A DNA stretch of 64,000 bases, taken from positions 1-64,000 of the forward strand of contig CAIJOB010000042.1 in assembly GCA_903822175.1 (NCBI GenBank), given 5' to 3'. The translations under genes and the position numbers were made by a program. Positions 50,142 to 63,169 of the stretch are shown in pieces (the stretch's first letter is position 1; every line of letters begins with the position of its first letter). The notes under the pieces were generated by a model. The model searched no databases. It was not told the DNA's origin and saw nothing but the letters and a program-made list of their open reading frames with translations. The DNA comes from an uncultured Alphaproteobacteria bacterium (GTDB lineage Bacteria > Pseudomonadota > Alphaproteobacteria > Caulobacterales > Caulobacteraceae).

Positions 50142-51061
50142 TTGGCGGCGTGGGCCTCGGCGTCCGCGTCCTTCAACGCTTCGTAGAGCGCCCGCAGCCG
50201 CGTCGTCACCGGGCCCGGCAGGGCGGCCGGCAACACGTGGCCGTCCACCTCGCGCACCGGCGTCAGCCCGCCGAAGGTTCCGGTCACGAAGGCCTCGTCG
50301 GCGCCGTGCAGATCGCTGAGCGGGAAATGCCCCTGCTCGATCGGCACGCCGTTCGCCGCGCAGAGCGCGATTACATTGGCCCGAGTCACCCCGTTGAAGC
50401 AGAACTGCCCCGACGAGGTGCGCACTCGGCCATCCTTCGCCCAGAACAGGTTGGTGGCGTTGCAGCTCGAGACATGGCCGCCCGGGTCCAGCATCACCGC
50501 CTCGTCCGCGCCCACCTTGATGGCGTCCAGGAGCGCGGTGATCAGCGCCAGGCGCGAATGCGAGTTCAGCCGCATGTCGAACATTTCCGCAGGCGTGCAG
50601 CGGATCGACGAGGTCGCCAGCGACAGGCCCTTGGTCACGATCTCCGGCGACGGCTCCTTGTACTCCGCCGTGATCGCCAGCGTCGGCTTGCCCAGCCAGT
50701 TGCGCGGGTCCTGGTTGACCGCCTTCTTCTCGCCGCGCGTCACCATCAGCCGCAGATGCCCCCCGTCCTGCATGCCGTTGGCGTTCAGGAGCTTCCAGAT
50801 CTCGGCGGTGAGCTGGTCTGGCGTCAGGCCCAGGTCGAGCTCGATCTTGCCAAGGCCCCAGTACAGCCGGTCCAGGTGCGCCTTGAGAAACAGCAGACCG
50901 CCCTTGTGCAGCCGCAGCCCCTCCCAGACCCCGTCGCCCAGCACGAAGCCGGCGTCGAAGATCGACACCTTTGCCTCCGCCCGCGGCACCAGCGCGCCGT
51001 TGAGATAGATCCGAAGGTCCGCGTTGCGCGGATCGACGGCGAAATCCTGACTTCCAGCCAT
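50138..51061 (-). CDS. class IV aminotransferase (BCAT/D-amino acid transaminase-like)
   Basis: IYLNGALVPRAEAKVSIFDAGFVLGDGVWEGLR; DEAVMLDPGGHVSSCNATNLFW; GVTRANVIALC. Confidence 0.92.
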   Translation of the reverse strand: MAGSQDFAVDPRNADLRIYLNGALVPRAEAKVSIFDAGFVLGDGVWEGLRLHKGGLLFLKAHLDRLYWGLGKIELDLGLTPDQLTAEIWKLLNANGMQDGGHLRLMVTRGEKKAVNQDPRNWLGKPTLAITAEYKEPSPEIVTKGLSLATSSIRCTPAEMFDMRLNSHSRLALITALLDAIKVGADEAVMLDPGGHVSSCNATNLFWAKDGRVRTSSGQFCFNGVTRANVIALCAANGVPIEQGHFPLSDLHGADEAFVTGTFGGLTPVREVDGHVLPAALPGPVTTRLRALYEALKDADAEAHAAK

Positions 51062-51114
51062 GGCTCACCGTTCTATTTGGCGACATAGAGAGACGCCAGA
51101 GCAGAGGACGCATC

Positions 51115-52329
51115 ATGACCACCCACGGCATCGGCGGATCGACAGCGGAGGCGGAACTCGCCGCCCTCAAGCTCTGGCCCAACCCGGCCCCTGCCATCAC
51201 CGCCGCCGAGCGCGCCCAGCGCATGGCGCACGCCCAGGCCCTGATGGCCGAGATCGGCGCGGACGCCATCATCGTCGGAGCTGGCCCGTCGCTGCGCTAC
51301 TTCACCGGCGTCGGCTGGAACGCCACCGAGCGCCTGGTGGCGATGATCCTGCCGCGAGTTGGTGGCCCGGTCATGATCTGCCCGCGCTTTGAACTGGGCT
51401 CGCTGGAGGCGTCCCTGGGGATCGAGGCGCCCATCCGCCTCTGGGAAGAACACGAGAGCCCCTACGCCCTGACCGCCACCGCCCTCGCCGACCTCGGCGT
51501 CAAAACCCTCGCCATCGACCCCGCCCTGCCCTTCTTCGCCTTCGACGGCCTCAAGCTCGCTGCGCCCGGCGTGACGACGGTCAACGGCGCCCCGGTCATC
51601 GACGGCTGCCGGATGATCAAGTCGCCGGCCGAGCTCGCCCTGATGAGCCAGGCCAAGGCCATGACGCTGGAGGTCCACCGCCGCGCCGCGCGCATCCTGC
51701 GCGAAGGGATCACCACCACCGCCGTCCGCCGCTTCATCGACCAGGCGCACCGCGCGCTCGGCGCCGATGATGGCTCGTCGTTCTGCGCGGTTCAGTGCGG
51801 CGTGGCGTCAGCCTATCCGCACGGCCTCCCCGGCGAGCAACGGCTGGCGAAGGGCGAGATCGTCCTCATCGACACCGGCTGCAAGGTTCAGGGCTACAAC
51901 TCCGACATCACCCGCACCTACGTGTTCGGCGATCCGTCAGCCGAGCAGCGCCGCGTCTGGGACGTCGAGAAAAAGGCCCAGGCCGCCGCCTTCGCCGCCG
52001 TCAAACCCGGCGTCCCTTGCGAAGAGATCGACGCCGTGGCGCGGCGCGTGCTCGAAGCCGCCGGTTACGGCCCCGACTACGCGCTCCCCGGCCTGCCGCA
52101 CCGCACCGGCCACGGCATCGGCCTCGCCATTCACGAAGCCCCCTATCTGGTGCGCGGCGACAAGACCCCGCTCGCGCCCGGCATGTGCTTCTCCAACGAG
52201 CCGATGATCGTGCTGCCGGAAACCTTCGGCGTGCGCCTCGAGGACCACTTCTATGTGACGGCGGAAGGCGCGGCCTGGTTCACCGAACCCCAGCCCAGCC
52301 TCGACGAGCCGTTTTCAGAGCGGAACTAG
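51115..52329 (+). CDS. M24 family Xaa-Pro peptidase
   Basis: VLIDTGCKVQGYNSDITRTYVFG; LPHRTGHGIGLAIHEAPYL; CFSNEPMIVL. Confidence 0.93.
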   Translation: MTTHGIGGSTAEAELAALKLWPNPAPAITAAERAQRMAHAQALMAEIGADAIIVGAGPSLRYFTGVGWNATERLVAMILPRVGGPVMICPRFELGSLEASLGIEAPIRLWEEHESPYALTATALADLGVKTLAIDPALPFFAFDGLKLAAPGVTTVNGAPVIDGCRMIKSPAELALMSQAKAMTLEVHRRAARILREGITTTAVRRFIDQAHRALGADDGSSFCAVQCGVASAYPHGLPGEQRLAKGEIVLIDTGCKVQGYNSDITRTYVFGDPSAEQRRVWDVEKKAQAAAFAAVKPGVPCEEIDAVARRVLEAAGYGPDYALPGLPHRTGHGIGLAIHEAPYLVRGDKTPLAPGMCFSNEPMIVLPETFGVRLEDHFYVTAEGAAWFTEPQPSLDEPFSERN

Positions 52330-53201
52330 GCGGCCACCCACGCACGGGGATCGAGCGCGTCGGGATCGTCCAGGGCCATCTCGTCCCAGTCGAGGTCCGG
52401 CGGTGGGCTCATGGCGGCGGCGACCACGGCGCTCATCTCGGCGGCCGAGGCCACGCCCACCAGGACACAGGAAGCTTCAGGCCGCGAGAGCGCGAAGCCC
52501 AGCGCGGCCTGCAGCGGGTCGGACCGGCCCTCGGCGATCAGGCGGCGCGCGCGGCTGATCCGCCCGGCGGCGGCCTTCAGATGGTTGGGCGCCCGGTCCG
52601 GCGGCAGGAACAGCAAGCCGTTCAGGAACAGCGAGCGCAGGTGAATCTCGATCCCCATGCCGGCCAGTTCGGAGAGCGTGCCGTCGATCAGCATCCGCTG
52701 GTCGAGCAGCGAGGCGGGCGCCTGCACCAGGTCCGGCTTGAAGCGCTTGGCCAGGCCCACCGGATCGTCGGAGGCATAGACCGAGACGCCGATCTTCTTG
52801 CACAGACCCTCGTCGCGCAGCTTGCGCAGGCGGTCCCACAGCTCCGGGCCGTGGGCGCTGAAAAGGTCGGTGGCCGAGGGCGCCAGGATCGCGTCGACCG
52901 AGCTGACGCCAAGCCGCGCAAACTGGGCGCGGATCTCCGCCTCCACCAGGTCGGCGCCGCGGTCGGGGCGCACGGTGGTGACGGTCAGCTTGAACGGCTG
53001 CGGCTTGGGCAGCACCTGGCCCAGCGTGATCTCGGCGGAATTGGGGTGGCGGCCGACCTCCAGCACGCCCAGGCCGGAGCGCGCGGCGATCGCCAGGATC
53101 TCGCGGGCTTCCTGGTCGCGCGGACGCCCGCGGCCGCCCGGCTGCTGGTCGAGGCCGAACTGTCCGGAGCCGAGGCCCAGCTTGTGGATCGGGGACGTCA
53201 T
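52326..53201 (-). CDS. aldo/keto reductase
   Basis: IHKLGLGSGQFGLDQQPGG...EILAIAARSGLGVLEVG; overall AKR pattern with weak catalytic-site match. Confidence 0.75.
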   Translation of the reverse strand: MTSPIHKLGLGSGQFGLDQQPGGRGRPRDQEAREILAIAARSGLGVLEVGRHPNSAEITLGQVLPKPQPFKLTVTTVRPDRGADLVEAEIRAQFARLGVSSVDAILAPSATDLFSAHGPELWDRLRKLRDEGLCKKIGVSVYASDDPVGLAKRFKPDLVQAPASLLDQRMLIDGTLSELAGMGIEIHLRSLFLNGLLFLPPDRAPNHLKAAAGRISRARRLIAEGRSDPLQAALGFALSRPEASCVLVGVASAAEMSAVVAAAMSPPPDLDWDEMALDDPDALDPRAWVAA

Positions 53202-53297
53202 GTGTCGCAGAGACTCAGGGACCACTTCCAATGAGCCGGCATGTTTGGCCTATGATGCCTAAGAAGCCGTATCCAGGACCTTTCTGAGGGGTAAATT

Positions 53298-54287
53298 TTG
53301 ATCGAACGCGAGCCGCTGCCTGAGTGGCCTCTTTTCGGCATGACCGGCGATGTGCGCCCCACCCTGCGTGAGGTGCGCGCCGCGGGTCTCAGCTGCACGC
53401 TGGCCACCTTGATCGCCGTCGAGGGCGGCGGCCCCAGGCCGGTCGGCACGCAAATGGTTTTCGCGCCCGGATTTGTCGCCGGCTATTTCTCGGGCGGCTG
53501 CGTCGAAAGCGATGTGGCCGACCATGCCGCGGCCTGCCTGGCCGACGGCGAGCCGCGCACTCTGGTCTATGGCGAGGGCAGCCCCTGGCCGGACATCCAG
53601 CTGCTCTGCGGGGCGCGGATCGAGATCTTCCTGGAACGCGTCGCGCCGGACGACGACGCCCTGGCCGAACTGCTGAGCGCTCACCAGGACCGCCGCCCGG
53701 TGGTCTGGGTGAGCGACGGCTACACGCGCCAGTGCGCCGAGGACCTGTCGCCCTGGCCGGAGGCCGCGGTGGTCCGCGACCATGATCCGACGCCGCGCCT
53801 GATCGTGGTCGGCGGCGACCCGACCGCCATCGCCATCGCCCAGCTGGGCGCTCAGAGCGAGTTCGAGACCACGCTGGTCCGCCCCAAGGGGCCCGCGGCC
53901 GGCCCGCCCATCGCCGGCGTCGCCTACAGCCGCGCCGAGCCGCACGAAGCCTTCGCGGCCATCGGCGTCGACGCCTGGACGGCCATCGCCATCGCCACCC
54001 ACGACCTGGAGACCGACCGCGCGGCCCTGCGCGCCGCCCTGCCGTCGGCGGCGAGCTATGTGGGCCTGCTGGGCGCGCGGCGGCGGATCGCCGACCGCCT
54101 GGCGCCGCTCAGGGCTGAAGGCGCGCCGGAGCACCTGTTCGCCAAGCTGCACGCGCCCATTGGCCTGGCCATCGGCGGCAAGGCGCCCTGGGAGGTCGCC
54201 GCCTCGGTGATCGGCGAGATCATGGCCCTGCGCTACGCGCGGCCCAGCGGCAGCACCTCAACAACGCTGCCGGCCGACGCAGCCTGA
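53298..54287 (+). CDS. xdhC: XdhC family protein (Mo cofactor insertion/sulfuration)
   Basis: TLATLIAVEGGGPRPVGTQMVFAPGFVAGYFSGGCVESDV; SYVGLLGARRRIADRL; HAPIGLAIGGKAPWEVAASVIGEIMA. Confidence 0.9.
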   Translation: MIEREPLPEWPLFGMTGDVRPTLREVRAAGLSCTLATLIAVEGGGPRPVGTQMVFAPGFVAGYFSGGCVESDVADHAAACLADGEPRTLVYGEGSPWPDIQLLCGARIEIFLERVAPDDDALAELLSAHQDRRPVVWVSDGYTRQCAEDLSPWPEAAVVRDHDPTPRLIVVGGDPTAIAIAQLGAQSEFETTLVRPKGPAAGPPIAGVAYSRAEPHEAFAAIGVDAWTAIAIATHDLETDRAALRAALPSAASYVGLLGARRRIADRLAPLRAEGAPEHLFAKLHAPIGLAIGGKAPWEVAASVIGEIMALRYARPSGSTSTTLPADAA

Positions 54288-55423
54288 GCCCCAGCCAACC
54301 GCCGCATCAGCGCGTCCGAGGCCGCGAAGACGCTGACCAGCGATGAGTCCTGGTCGCGGTAGGGCGCCACCGTCACGCCGCCCTCGGCATAGGTCAGCTT
54401 GGCGCGCATCCAGTGCTCGCGTGAGCCGTTGGCCGGCAGCTCCCGCGCCAGGCGGGCGGTGATCGTCGCGGGTTCGGTCGGCGCGCCCTGATAGGCGGCG
54501 AGGATCGGTTTCAGGAACATCTCGGCGCAGACAAAGGCCGAGGCGGGATTACCCGGCAGGCCCAGCAGCCGGCGCCCATCGCCCAACACCCCGAAAAAGG
54601 TCGGCTTGCCCGGCCGCACATTGACGCTCTCGACCCGCAGCGACAGACCCAGCGCTCCGGCCGCCGCGCGCACCAGGTCGTGGTCGCCCACCGAGGCGCC
54701 GCCCACCGTCACCACCAGATCGGCGTCGGCGTCGCGCAGGGCCGCGATCACCGCGTCCAACTCGTCCCGCACCGGCTTGGCCCGGGTCACGGCGCCGCCC
54801 CAGCCCTCGATCATCGCCGCCAGCGCCGGGACGCCGCTGTCGTAGATCTGGAACGGTCCCGGCTGCGCCGGCGCCTCGACGATCTCCTCACCGGTCGACA
54901 GCAGCGCCACGCGCGGCCGCCTATGAACGGAAACCTCCGCACGCCCGGCCGACGCCGCCAGCGACAGCCGCCAGGGGTCGATCCGCACGCCCTTGGCCAG
55001 CAGCGCCGCGCCCACTCTGAAGTCGCCGCCCGCCGGCCGGATGAAATTCGCCGCCACGACTGCAGGAACGCGGACGATCTCGCCCTCCCGCGTCGCGTCT
55101 TCCTGGATCACGACGGCGTCGCAGCCTTCCGGCACGGCCGCGCCGGTGAAGATCCGCACCGCCTCGCCCGCGCCGACCGCGCCGGCGAACCCATGCCCCG
55201 CCGCGCTCTCGCCGACGATCTTCAGCGCGCCCGGACAATCCGCCGAGCGGACCGCCCAGCCATCCATCGCCGAGGCCGCGAACGGCGGCTGGTCGCGCAC
55301 CGCCGTGACGTCCTCCGCCAGCACCCGCCCGATAGACTGCGCCAGCGGGACCGACTCGGCCGGCAAGGCGGCGATCTCCGCCAGCATCGCGGCGCGGGCA
55401 TCATCGACGGAGAGGAGCTTCAA
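54233..55423 (-). CDS. moeA: molybdopterin molybdotransferase MoeA
   Basis: [61 protein letters not shown]. Confidence 0.95.
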   Translation of the reverse strand: MKLLSVDDARAAMLAEIAALPAESVPLAQSIGRVLAEDVTAVRDQPPFAASAMDGWAVRSADCPGALKIVGESAAGHGFAGAVGAGEAVRIFTGAAVPEGCDAVVIQEDATREGEIVRVPAVVAANFIRPAGGDFRVGAALLAKGVRIDPWRLSLAASAGRAEVSVHRRPRVALLSTGEEIVEAPAQPGPFQIYDSGVPALAAMIEGWGGAVTRAKPVRDELDAVIAALRDADADLVVTVGGASVGDHDLVRAAAGALGLSLRVESVNVRPGKPTFFGVLGDGRRLLGLPGNPASAFVCAEMFLKPILAAYQGAPTEPATITARLARELPANGSREHWMRAKLTYAEGGVTVAPYRDQDSSLVSVFAASDALMRRLAGAQAASAGSVVEVLPLGRA

Positions 55424-55890
55424 GAGGCGCTCCAGTCCCCGCTCTTGCCGCCGGTCTTGGAGGTCAGGCGCACGGCCTCGATGACCATGCCCTTCTCAGC
55501 GGCCTTCAGCATGTCGTAGAGCGTCAGGCACGCGACGCTGGCCGCCGTCAGGGCCTCCATCTCGACCCCGGTCGGCCCAGTGGTCTTGACCCGCGCCGTC
55601 ACCGAAAGCCCGCCCTGCGCCGCCGTCACGGCCACCTCGACCTTCGACAGGCTGAGCGGGTGGCACATGGGGATCAGGTCGGAGGTCTTCTTCGCGGCCA
55701 TCACCCCGGCCAGCTCGGCCACGGCGAAGACATCGCCCTTCTTGCCGTCGCCCGACACGGCCAGCGCCAGGGTCGCCGCGCTCATCCGCACAAAGCCCTC
55801 AGCCACCGCCTCGCGAGCCGTGGACGGCTTGTCGGACACGTCGACCATCCGCGCGCGACCGTCTTCGCCGATGTGGGTGAGCTTCCTCAT
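55420..55890 (-). CDS. moaC: cyclic pyranopterin monophosphate synthase MoaC
   Basis: [68 protein letters not shown]. Confidence 0.96.
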   Translation of the reverse strand: MRKLTHIGEDGRARMVDVSDKPSTAREAVAEGFVRMSAATLALAVSGDGKKGDVFAVAELAGVMAAKKTSDLIPMCHPLSLSKVEVAVTAAQGGLSVTARVKTTGPTGVEMEALTAASVACLTLYDMLKAAEKGMVIEAVRLTSKTGGKSGDWSAS

Positions 55891-55957
55891 CCTACTAGGC
55901 TCCCTTTGGAAGCTACGAAGGATCGAGGCAACCCTCCGAAGCCTTGGCGAAGGAGGG

Positions 55958-56512
<555 letters not shown>

Positions 56513-56542
56513 CGGAAATTCCTTCTCACCTCCCTTTTAGAA

Positions 56543-56666
56543 CGTCATTCCCGGGCTTGTCCCGGGAACCCATGAACTCCGAGGCGCCGATGGTGCATGG
56601 CGGCGCGGCCGAACCTTCCCGGCGACGCCGTGATCTTGGGTTCCCGGGACAAGCCCGGGAATGACG
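56543..56666. repeat. REP-like element bounded by perfect 30-bp inverted repeats
   Basis: cgtcattcccgggcttgtcccgggaaccca (56543-56572) / tgggttcccgggacaagcccgggaatgacg (56637-56666). Confidence 0.95.
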
Positions 56667-56682
56667 AGCAGGAGGGTGGAGG

Positions 56683-57132
56683 CTAGGTCTCTTCCCACCG
56701 TGTCAGGTCGGCGTGGTCCTGGTCGGTTGGCTCGACCCAGCGGGCGCCGCCAGGACCTTGCTCCTTCTTCCAGAAGGGCGCCTTGGACTTCAAGTAGTCC
56801 ATCAGGAAGTCGCAGGCCTCGAAGGCGGCGCGGCGGTGGCGGGCGGCGGTGGCCACGAACACCACCGCCTCGCCAGGGGCGATCTTTCCCACCCGATGCA
56901 GGATCGCCACGTCGTCCAGCCCGAACCGGGCGCGGGCCCGATCAGCGACCTTGCCGATCTCCGCCTCCGTGAACCCCGGATAGGCTTCCAGCTCCAGCGC
57001 CACAGTCGCCCCGGCCTCGGCGCGGGCGATGCCGGTGAAGGTCGCCACCGCGCCCGTCTCCGAGCGGCCCCTGCTGAATTCGCTGAGCAGGGCGCCGGGA
57101 TCGAACGGATCGAAGGTCAGCCGGACGCTCAT
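56683..57132 (-). CDS. moaE: molybdopterin synthase catalytic subunit MoaE
   Basis: SETGAVATFTGIARAEAGATVALELEAYPGFTEAEI; IGK..GEAVVFVATAARHRRAAFEACDFLMDYLKSKAPFWKKE. Confidence 0.95.
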   Translation of the reverse strand: MSVRLTFDPFDPGALLSEFSRGRSETGAVATFTGIARAEAGATVALELEAYPGFTEAEIGKVADRARARFGLDDVAILHRVGKIAPGEAVVFVATAARHRRAAFEACDFLMDYLKSKAPFWKKEQGPGGARWVEPTDQDHADLTRWEET

Positions 57133-57138
57133 TCGGGC

Positions 57139-57378
57139 CTAGCCCCCGCTCATTGGCGGCAGGAAGGCGACCTCGGTCCCAGCGTTGAGAGCGGCGTCGC
57201 CTCGCACGATCACCTGGTCCAGCGCCACCTGCACGCCCTTGCCGGCCAGGGCCTCACCCAGCGCCGCGTCTTCGCCGGAGAGCTCCGCGCGCAGCGCCGA
57301 CAGGAACGGACTATCCACCTGCCGCTCGCGCCAGCCGGCCACGTCGCTCAGGCGGCCGAACAACAGGACCCGCGCCAC
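57139..57378 (-). CDS. moaD: molybdopterin synthase sulfur carrier subunit MoaD
   Basis: MARVLLFGRLSDVAGWRE...EVAFLPPMSGG, C-terminal GG. Confidence 0.93.
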   Translation of the reverse strand: MARVLLFGRLSDVAGWRERQVDSPFLSALRAELSGEDAALGEALAGKGVQVALDQVIVRGDAALNAGTEVAFLPPMSGG

Positions 57379-57382
57379 GAGC

Positions 57383-58423
57383 CTAGCCCCCGGTCGTCGA
57401 CATGTGCCGGGCCACGGCGGGCGCCAGCTCGCGGCCGATGTGGAAGTCGTGGCCCTTGGGCTTGGCGTCTACGGCGTTGCGGATCGCTTCCATCAGCTCC
57501 GCGTCGTCCGCCCCGGCGCGGATCACCGCGCGCAGGTCGGCGGCGTCATCGCGGCCCAGGCAGGTGTGCAGGGTGCCGGTGCAGGTCAGCCGCACCCGGT
57601 TGCAGGCCTCGCAGAAATTGTGGCTGAGCGGGGTGATGAAGCCCAGGCGCCCACCGGTCTCGGCCACCTCGACATAGCGCGCCGGCCCGCCGGTGGTCAG
57701 CGGCAGGTCGGTGAGCGTCCAGAAGCTCTCCAGCTCGCTCCGCAGGCGGGTCAGCGACAGGTACTGATCCGTCCGGTCGGCCTCGACCTCGCCCATCGGC
57801 ATGGTCTCGATCAGCGTCATGTCCGCGCCGATCCCGTGCGCCCAGCGGATCAGCTCGGGCAGTTCGGCGGCGTTGTCGTGGGCCAGCGCCACGGCGTTGA
57901 TCTTGATCTTCAGCCCCGCCGCCTGCGCGACCTCGATCCCGGCCAGCACCTTGGCGAGATCGCCGCCCCGCGTCAGCGTGCGGAACAGCTCAGGCTTGAG
58001 CGTATCCAGCGAGACGTTGATCCGCTTCACCCCGGCGTCGGCCAACTGCCCGGCGAACTCCGCCAGCCGCGTGCCGTTGGTGGTCAGGGTGATCTCTTCC
58101 AGGGCGCCCGATTGCAGATGCCGCCCGAGGCTCGAAAACAGGCCCATGACGCCCTTACGCACCAGCGGCTCGCCGCCGGTGATCCGCAGCTTCTTCACGC
58201 CCAGGCCCACAAAGGCCGAGGAGATGCGGTCCAGCTCCTCCAGCGTCAGCACCTGCGCCTTGGGCAGGAAGGTCATGTGCTCAGCCATGCAATAGACGCA
58301 GCGCAGGTCGCAGCGGTCGGTCACCGAGACCCGCAGATAGGTCACTGTGCGGCCGAACGAGTCCACGAGGCCGCCGGAAGGCGTGCTTTGGACTTGCGGC
58401 GAAGAGGCGTCGTAGGGCGTCAT
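57383..58423 (-). CDS. moaA: GTP 3',8-cyclase MoaA
   Basis: [42 protein letters not shown]-terminal [21 protein letters not shown]. Confidence 0.96.
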   Translation of the reverse strand: MTPYDASSPQVQSTPSGGLVDSFGRTVTYLRVSVTDRCDLRCVYCMAEHMTFLPKAQVLTLEELDRISSAFVGLGVKKLRITGGEPLVRKGVMGLFSSLGRHLQSGALEEITLTTNGTRLAEFAGQLADAGVKRINVSLDTLKPELFRTLTRGGDLAKVLAGIEVAQAAGLKIKINAVALAHDNAAELPELIRWAHGIGADMTLIETMPMGEVEADRTDQYLSLTRLRSELESFWTLTDLPLTTGGPARYVEVAETGGRLGFITPLSHNFCEACNRVRLTCTGTLHTCLGRDDAADLRAVIRAGADDAELMEAIRNAVDAKPKGHDFHIGRELAPAVARHMSTTGG

Positions 58424-58452
58424 GCAGCCAGCAACATAGAGAGGATCAGGCG

Positions 58453-59040
58453 TTGGCGACAGGTCCAGCCTTGGAAGCTGTCGTTCTGGCCGCCGGATCG
58501 GGCAGCCGGTTCGGGGGCGGCAAGCTGCTGGCCACCTGGGATGCGGGCGTCCTTTTGGAAGGCGCGCTGGCCGCCGCCTTCGCCGCCCCGGTGCGCAGCG
58601 TCACCGTGGTGATCGGCGCCGACGCCGACGCGGTGGCCGCCGCCGCGCTCTCCTACGCGCCGTCGGCGATCGTCGTCCACGCCCCCGACTACGCCGAGGG
58701 CATGGGCGCGTCCCTGCGTACCGCCATCGCCAGCCTGCCGAGCGATGCGGATGGCGTCTATGTGTTCCTGGGCGACATGCCCCGCGTCCCGGCCTCGGTC
58801 CTGCCGCTGATGGCCCAGGCGCTGATCGACGGCGCGCTGGCCGCCGCACCCATCTACCGAGGCCGCCGCGGCAACCCGGTGCTCCTCGACCGCACCCTGT
58901 TCCCCCAGCTCCTGGCGCTCACCGGCGACGCCGGCGCCCGCGGCGTCCTGCAGGACCTCGGCGACCGTCTGGTGCTGGTGGAAAGCCCCGACGACGGGGT
59001 GCTGTTCGATGTTGACGAGCGGAGCGACCTGCTCCGATAG
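58453..59040 (+). CDS. mocA: MocA/MobA-like nucleotidyltransferase (molybdenum cofactor cytidylyltransferase-like)
   Basis: TTG start; [66 protein letters not shown]. Confidence 0.82.
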   Translation: MATGPALEAVVLAAGSGSRFGGGKLLATWDAGVLLEGALAAAFAAPVRSVTVVIGADADAVAAAALSYAPSAIVVHAPDYAEGMGASLRTAIASLPSDADGVYVFLGDMPRVPASVLPLMAQALIDGALAAAPIYRGRRGNPVLLDRTLFPQLLALTGDAGARGVLQDLGDRLVLVESPDDGVLFDVDERSDLLR

Positions 59041-59043
59041 CGT

Positions 59044-61232
<2,189 letters not shown>

Positions 61233-61256
61233 TTAGCACGAACGACAGTGAGGCGG

Positions 61257-61377
61257 CAGCGCCCCCTCCACCCTTCGGGTCCCCCTCCCCCGTTTCTCGG
61301 GGGAGGAACTGAGTCGCCACAGCTCCTCCCCCGCGTCAGCGGGGGAGGGGGACCACGAAGTGGTGGAGGGGGCGCTG
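61257..61377. repeat. dispersed intergenic repeat, copy C
   Basis: cagcgccccctccacccttcgggtccccctcccccg...gcgggggagggggaccacgaagtggtggagggggcgctg. Confidence 0.8.
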
Positions 61378-61387
61378 GGGCCGCCCA

Positions 61388-61933
61388 CTACGCCAACCAC
61401 ACCATCATCCGCGTCGGCACTTCAGCCCCACCGCGAGCAGCGGACGGGCGCAGTTCCACGTCGCCGGTGTAGAGGAAGCCGGCCTTGCAGAGCACCTGGC
61501 CGGACGCCGGGTTGTCGGCGAAGTGGCCGGCGACGACGACGTTCTTGCGCCAGTCGCGCTTCACCCACTTCAGCGCCCCGCGCACGGCCTCGGTGGCGTA
61601 GCCCCGGTTCCAGAACGGCCGGCCGAGCCAGTAGCCGATCTCCGGGCGGCCATTGTTCTGGGCCCCTGCGCCCTTGAACCCGATCCCGCCCACCACGCCG
61701 AAGTTCTGGTGCTCGATCACCCAGTTGGCGTCGCGGTCCCAGTCATTGGCCTGGGCGCGGGAAATCCACGCCTCGGCGTCGCTGAGGCCATAGGGGTGCG
61801 GGATCATCCCGGTCATGCCGGAGACGTTGCGGTCGTTCACCAGGCCGGCGATCGCCGGGGCGTCGGTGATCACCGGGCCCCGAAGGATCAGCCGTTCCGT
61901 GGAGACCACGGGGGTTATCTCAACTGCGCACAT
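61388..61933 (-). CDS. GNAT family N-acetyltransferase (RimJ/RimL-like)
   Basis: VSTERLILRGPVITDAPAIAGLVND; IGYWLGRPFWNRGYATEAVRGALKW. Confidence 0.9.
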   Translation of the reverse strand: MCAVEITPVVSTERLILRGPVITDAPAIAGLVNDRNVSGMTGMIPHPYGLSDAEAWISRAQANDWDRDANWVIEHQNFGVVGGIGFKGAGAQNNGRPEIGYWLGRPFWNRGYATEAVRGALKWVKRDWRKNVVVAGHFADNPASGQVLCKAGFLYTGDVELRPSAARGGAEVPTRMMVWLA

Positions 61934-61969
61934 GTCTACCTCCCGGCCCTCTAACGGGGCCCTAGAACG

Positions 61970-62008
61970 AAAAAAAGCGGGGAGCCCGGCTGTCCGGACT
62001 CCCCGCTT
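61970..62008 (-). terminator. Rho-independent-like terminator of rplU-rpmA
   Basis: Minus strand AAGCGGGGAGTCCGGACAGCCGGGCTCCCCGCTTTTTTTCG: 10-bp stem followed by a T run. Confidence 0.85.
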
Positions 62009-62063
62009 GGGTTCGTCTGTCCGGTTCAGCCCTTAGGGCGAAACCGGAGAAAGGCGGTTTCGC

Positions 62064-62336
62064 TTATTCGGCGGCGGGCGCCGCTGCCATGACCACATTC
62101 ACGTAGGTGCGGTCATTGCGCTTGGTGATGAACTTCACGGCGCCGGTGGCGGTCGCGAAGAGGGTATGGTCGCGACCAAGACCCACGTTCTCGCCCGGCC
62201 AGAACTTGGTGCCGCGTTGACGGACGAGAATGTTGCCGGCGAGCACGTTCTCGCCGCCGAACTTCTTCACACCCAGACGCTGACCGGCCGAATCGCGACC
62301 GTTGCGCGAGGAGCCGCCTGATTTCTTGTGAGCCAT
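62064..62336 (-). CDS. rpmA: 50S ribosomal protein L27
   Basis: [54 protein letters not shown]. Confidence 0.97.
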   Translation of the reverse strand: MAHKKSGGSSRNGRDSAGQRLGVKKFGGENVLAGNILVRQRGTKFWPGENVGLGRDHTLFATATGAVKFITKRNDRTYVNVVMAAAPAAE

Positions 62337-62365
62337 GGTGCTCTCCTAAATCCTTAGAGCCGGCC

Positions 62366-62995
62366 TTACTTGGCCGACTTGTCCTTCTTCGGAGCCGCGG
62401 CGGCCTTCTTCGGCGCAGCAGCCTTCTTTTCAGCAGCCGGAACCGCAGCCTTCTTGGCCGGAGCAGCCTTGGCTTCAACCTCAGCAGCCTTCGGCGCAGC
62501 GGCCTTCTTCACCGGCGCGGCCTTGGCGGTCCCGGCGCCCTTGCGGGGCGTCTGGATCTTGGAGGCGGCGTAGGCTTCGGCCTGGGCGGCCGGGCTGATG
62601 TAGTCCAGGCCACGGGCGCGGGCATCGAGCTCGCCCTTGGTGGTCAGGTCGACCTTGCCGTCCCACTTGGTGGTCTTGCCGTCGGCGCCGGTGATGCCGA
62701 TGACCCGCAGAGCGGTCTCGTGCTGGCGGTGCCCACGGGTGCGGCGATAGCCCTGGCGACGGATCTTCTTGAAGATCTTCACCTTCTCACCCTTGCGGGT
62801 TTCGACGAGCGTCGCGGTCACGACCGCGCCGGCCACCATGGGGGCGCCGATGACGACCGCGTCGCCTTCACCCACCATCAGGACTTCACCGAACGAAACG
62901 TCCGAGCCGGGCTCGCCCACGAGCTTTTCGACAACCATCAGATCGCCGGGGGAGACCCGGTACTGCTTGCCGCCGGTCTTGATCACCGCGTACAT
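62366..62995 (-). CDS. rplU: 50S ribosomal protein L21 with Ala/Lys-rich C-terminal extension
   Basis: MYAVIKTGGKQYRVSPGDLMVVEKL...KIRRQGYRRTRGHRQHETALRVIGI, followed by AAPKK-type tail. Confidence 0.95.
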   Translation of the reverse strand: MYAVIKTGGKQYRVSPGDLMVVEKLVGEPGSDVSFGEVLMVGEGDAVVIGAPMVAGAVVTATLVETRKGEKVKIFKKIRRQGYRRTRGHRQHETALRVIGITGADGKTTKWDGKVDLTTKGELDARARGLDYISPAAQAEAYAASKIQTPRKGAGTAKAAPVKKAAAPKAAEVEAKAAPAKKAAVPAAEKKAAAPKKAAAAPKKDKSAK

Positions 62996-63169
62996 CGTTC
63001 GCGCCTTCAACTTCACTGCATATGTGCAAAACGGAATACGCCCGCGAGAGACCCGCGAGCGAAGAGCGGCGGACTTATACGGATGGGGAGCGCGGTGTCA
63101 ACGCGCGAAGGGGCTCAGAAACGCCCGTCCGGCCGTCATTCTGAAGAGGGCCGGGCGGCAAGGGGCTGG

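Noticed and set aside
49404-51272. 622-aa minus ORF spanning sulfotransferase and aminotransferase
   Set aside because: Only the last about 245 aa is the real sulfotransferase; the upstream part is out of frame with the class IV aminotransferase that fits the same DNA.
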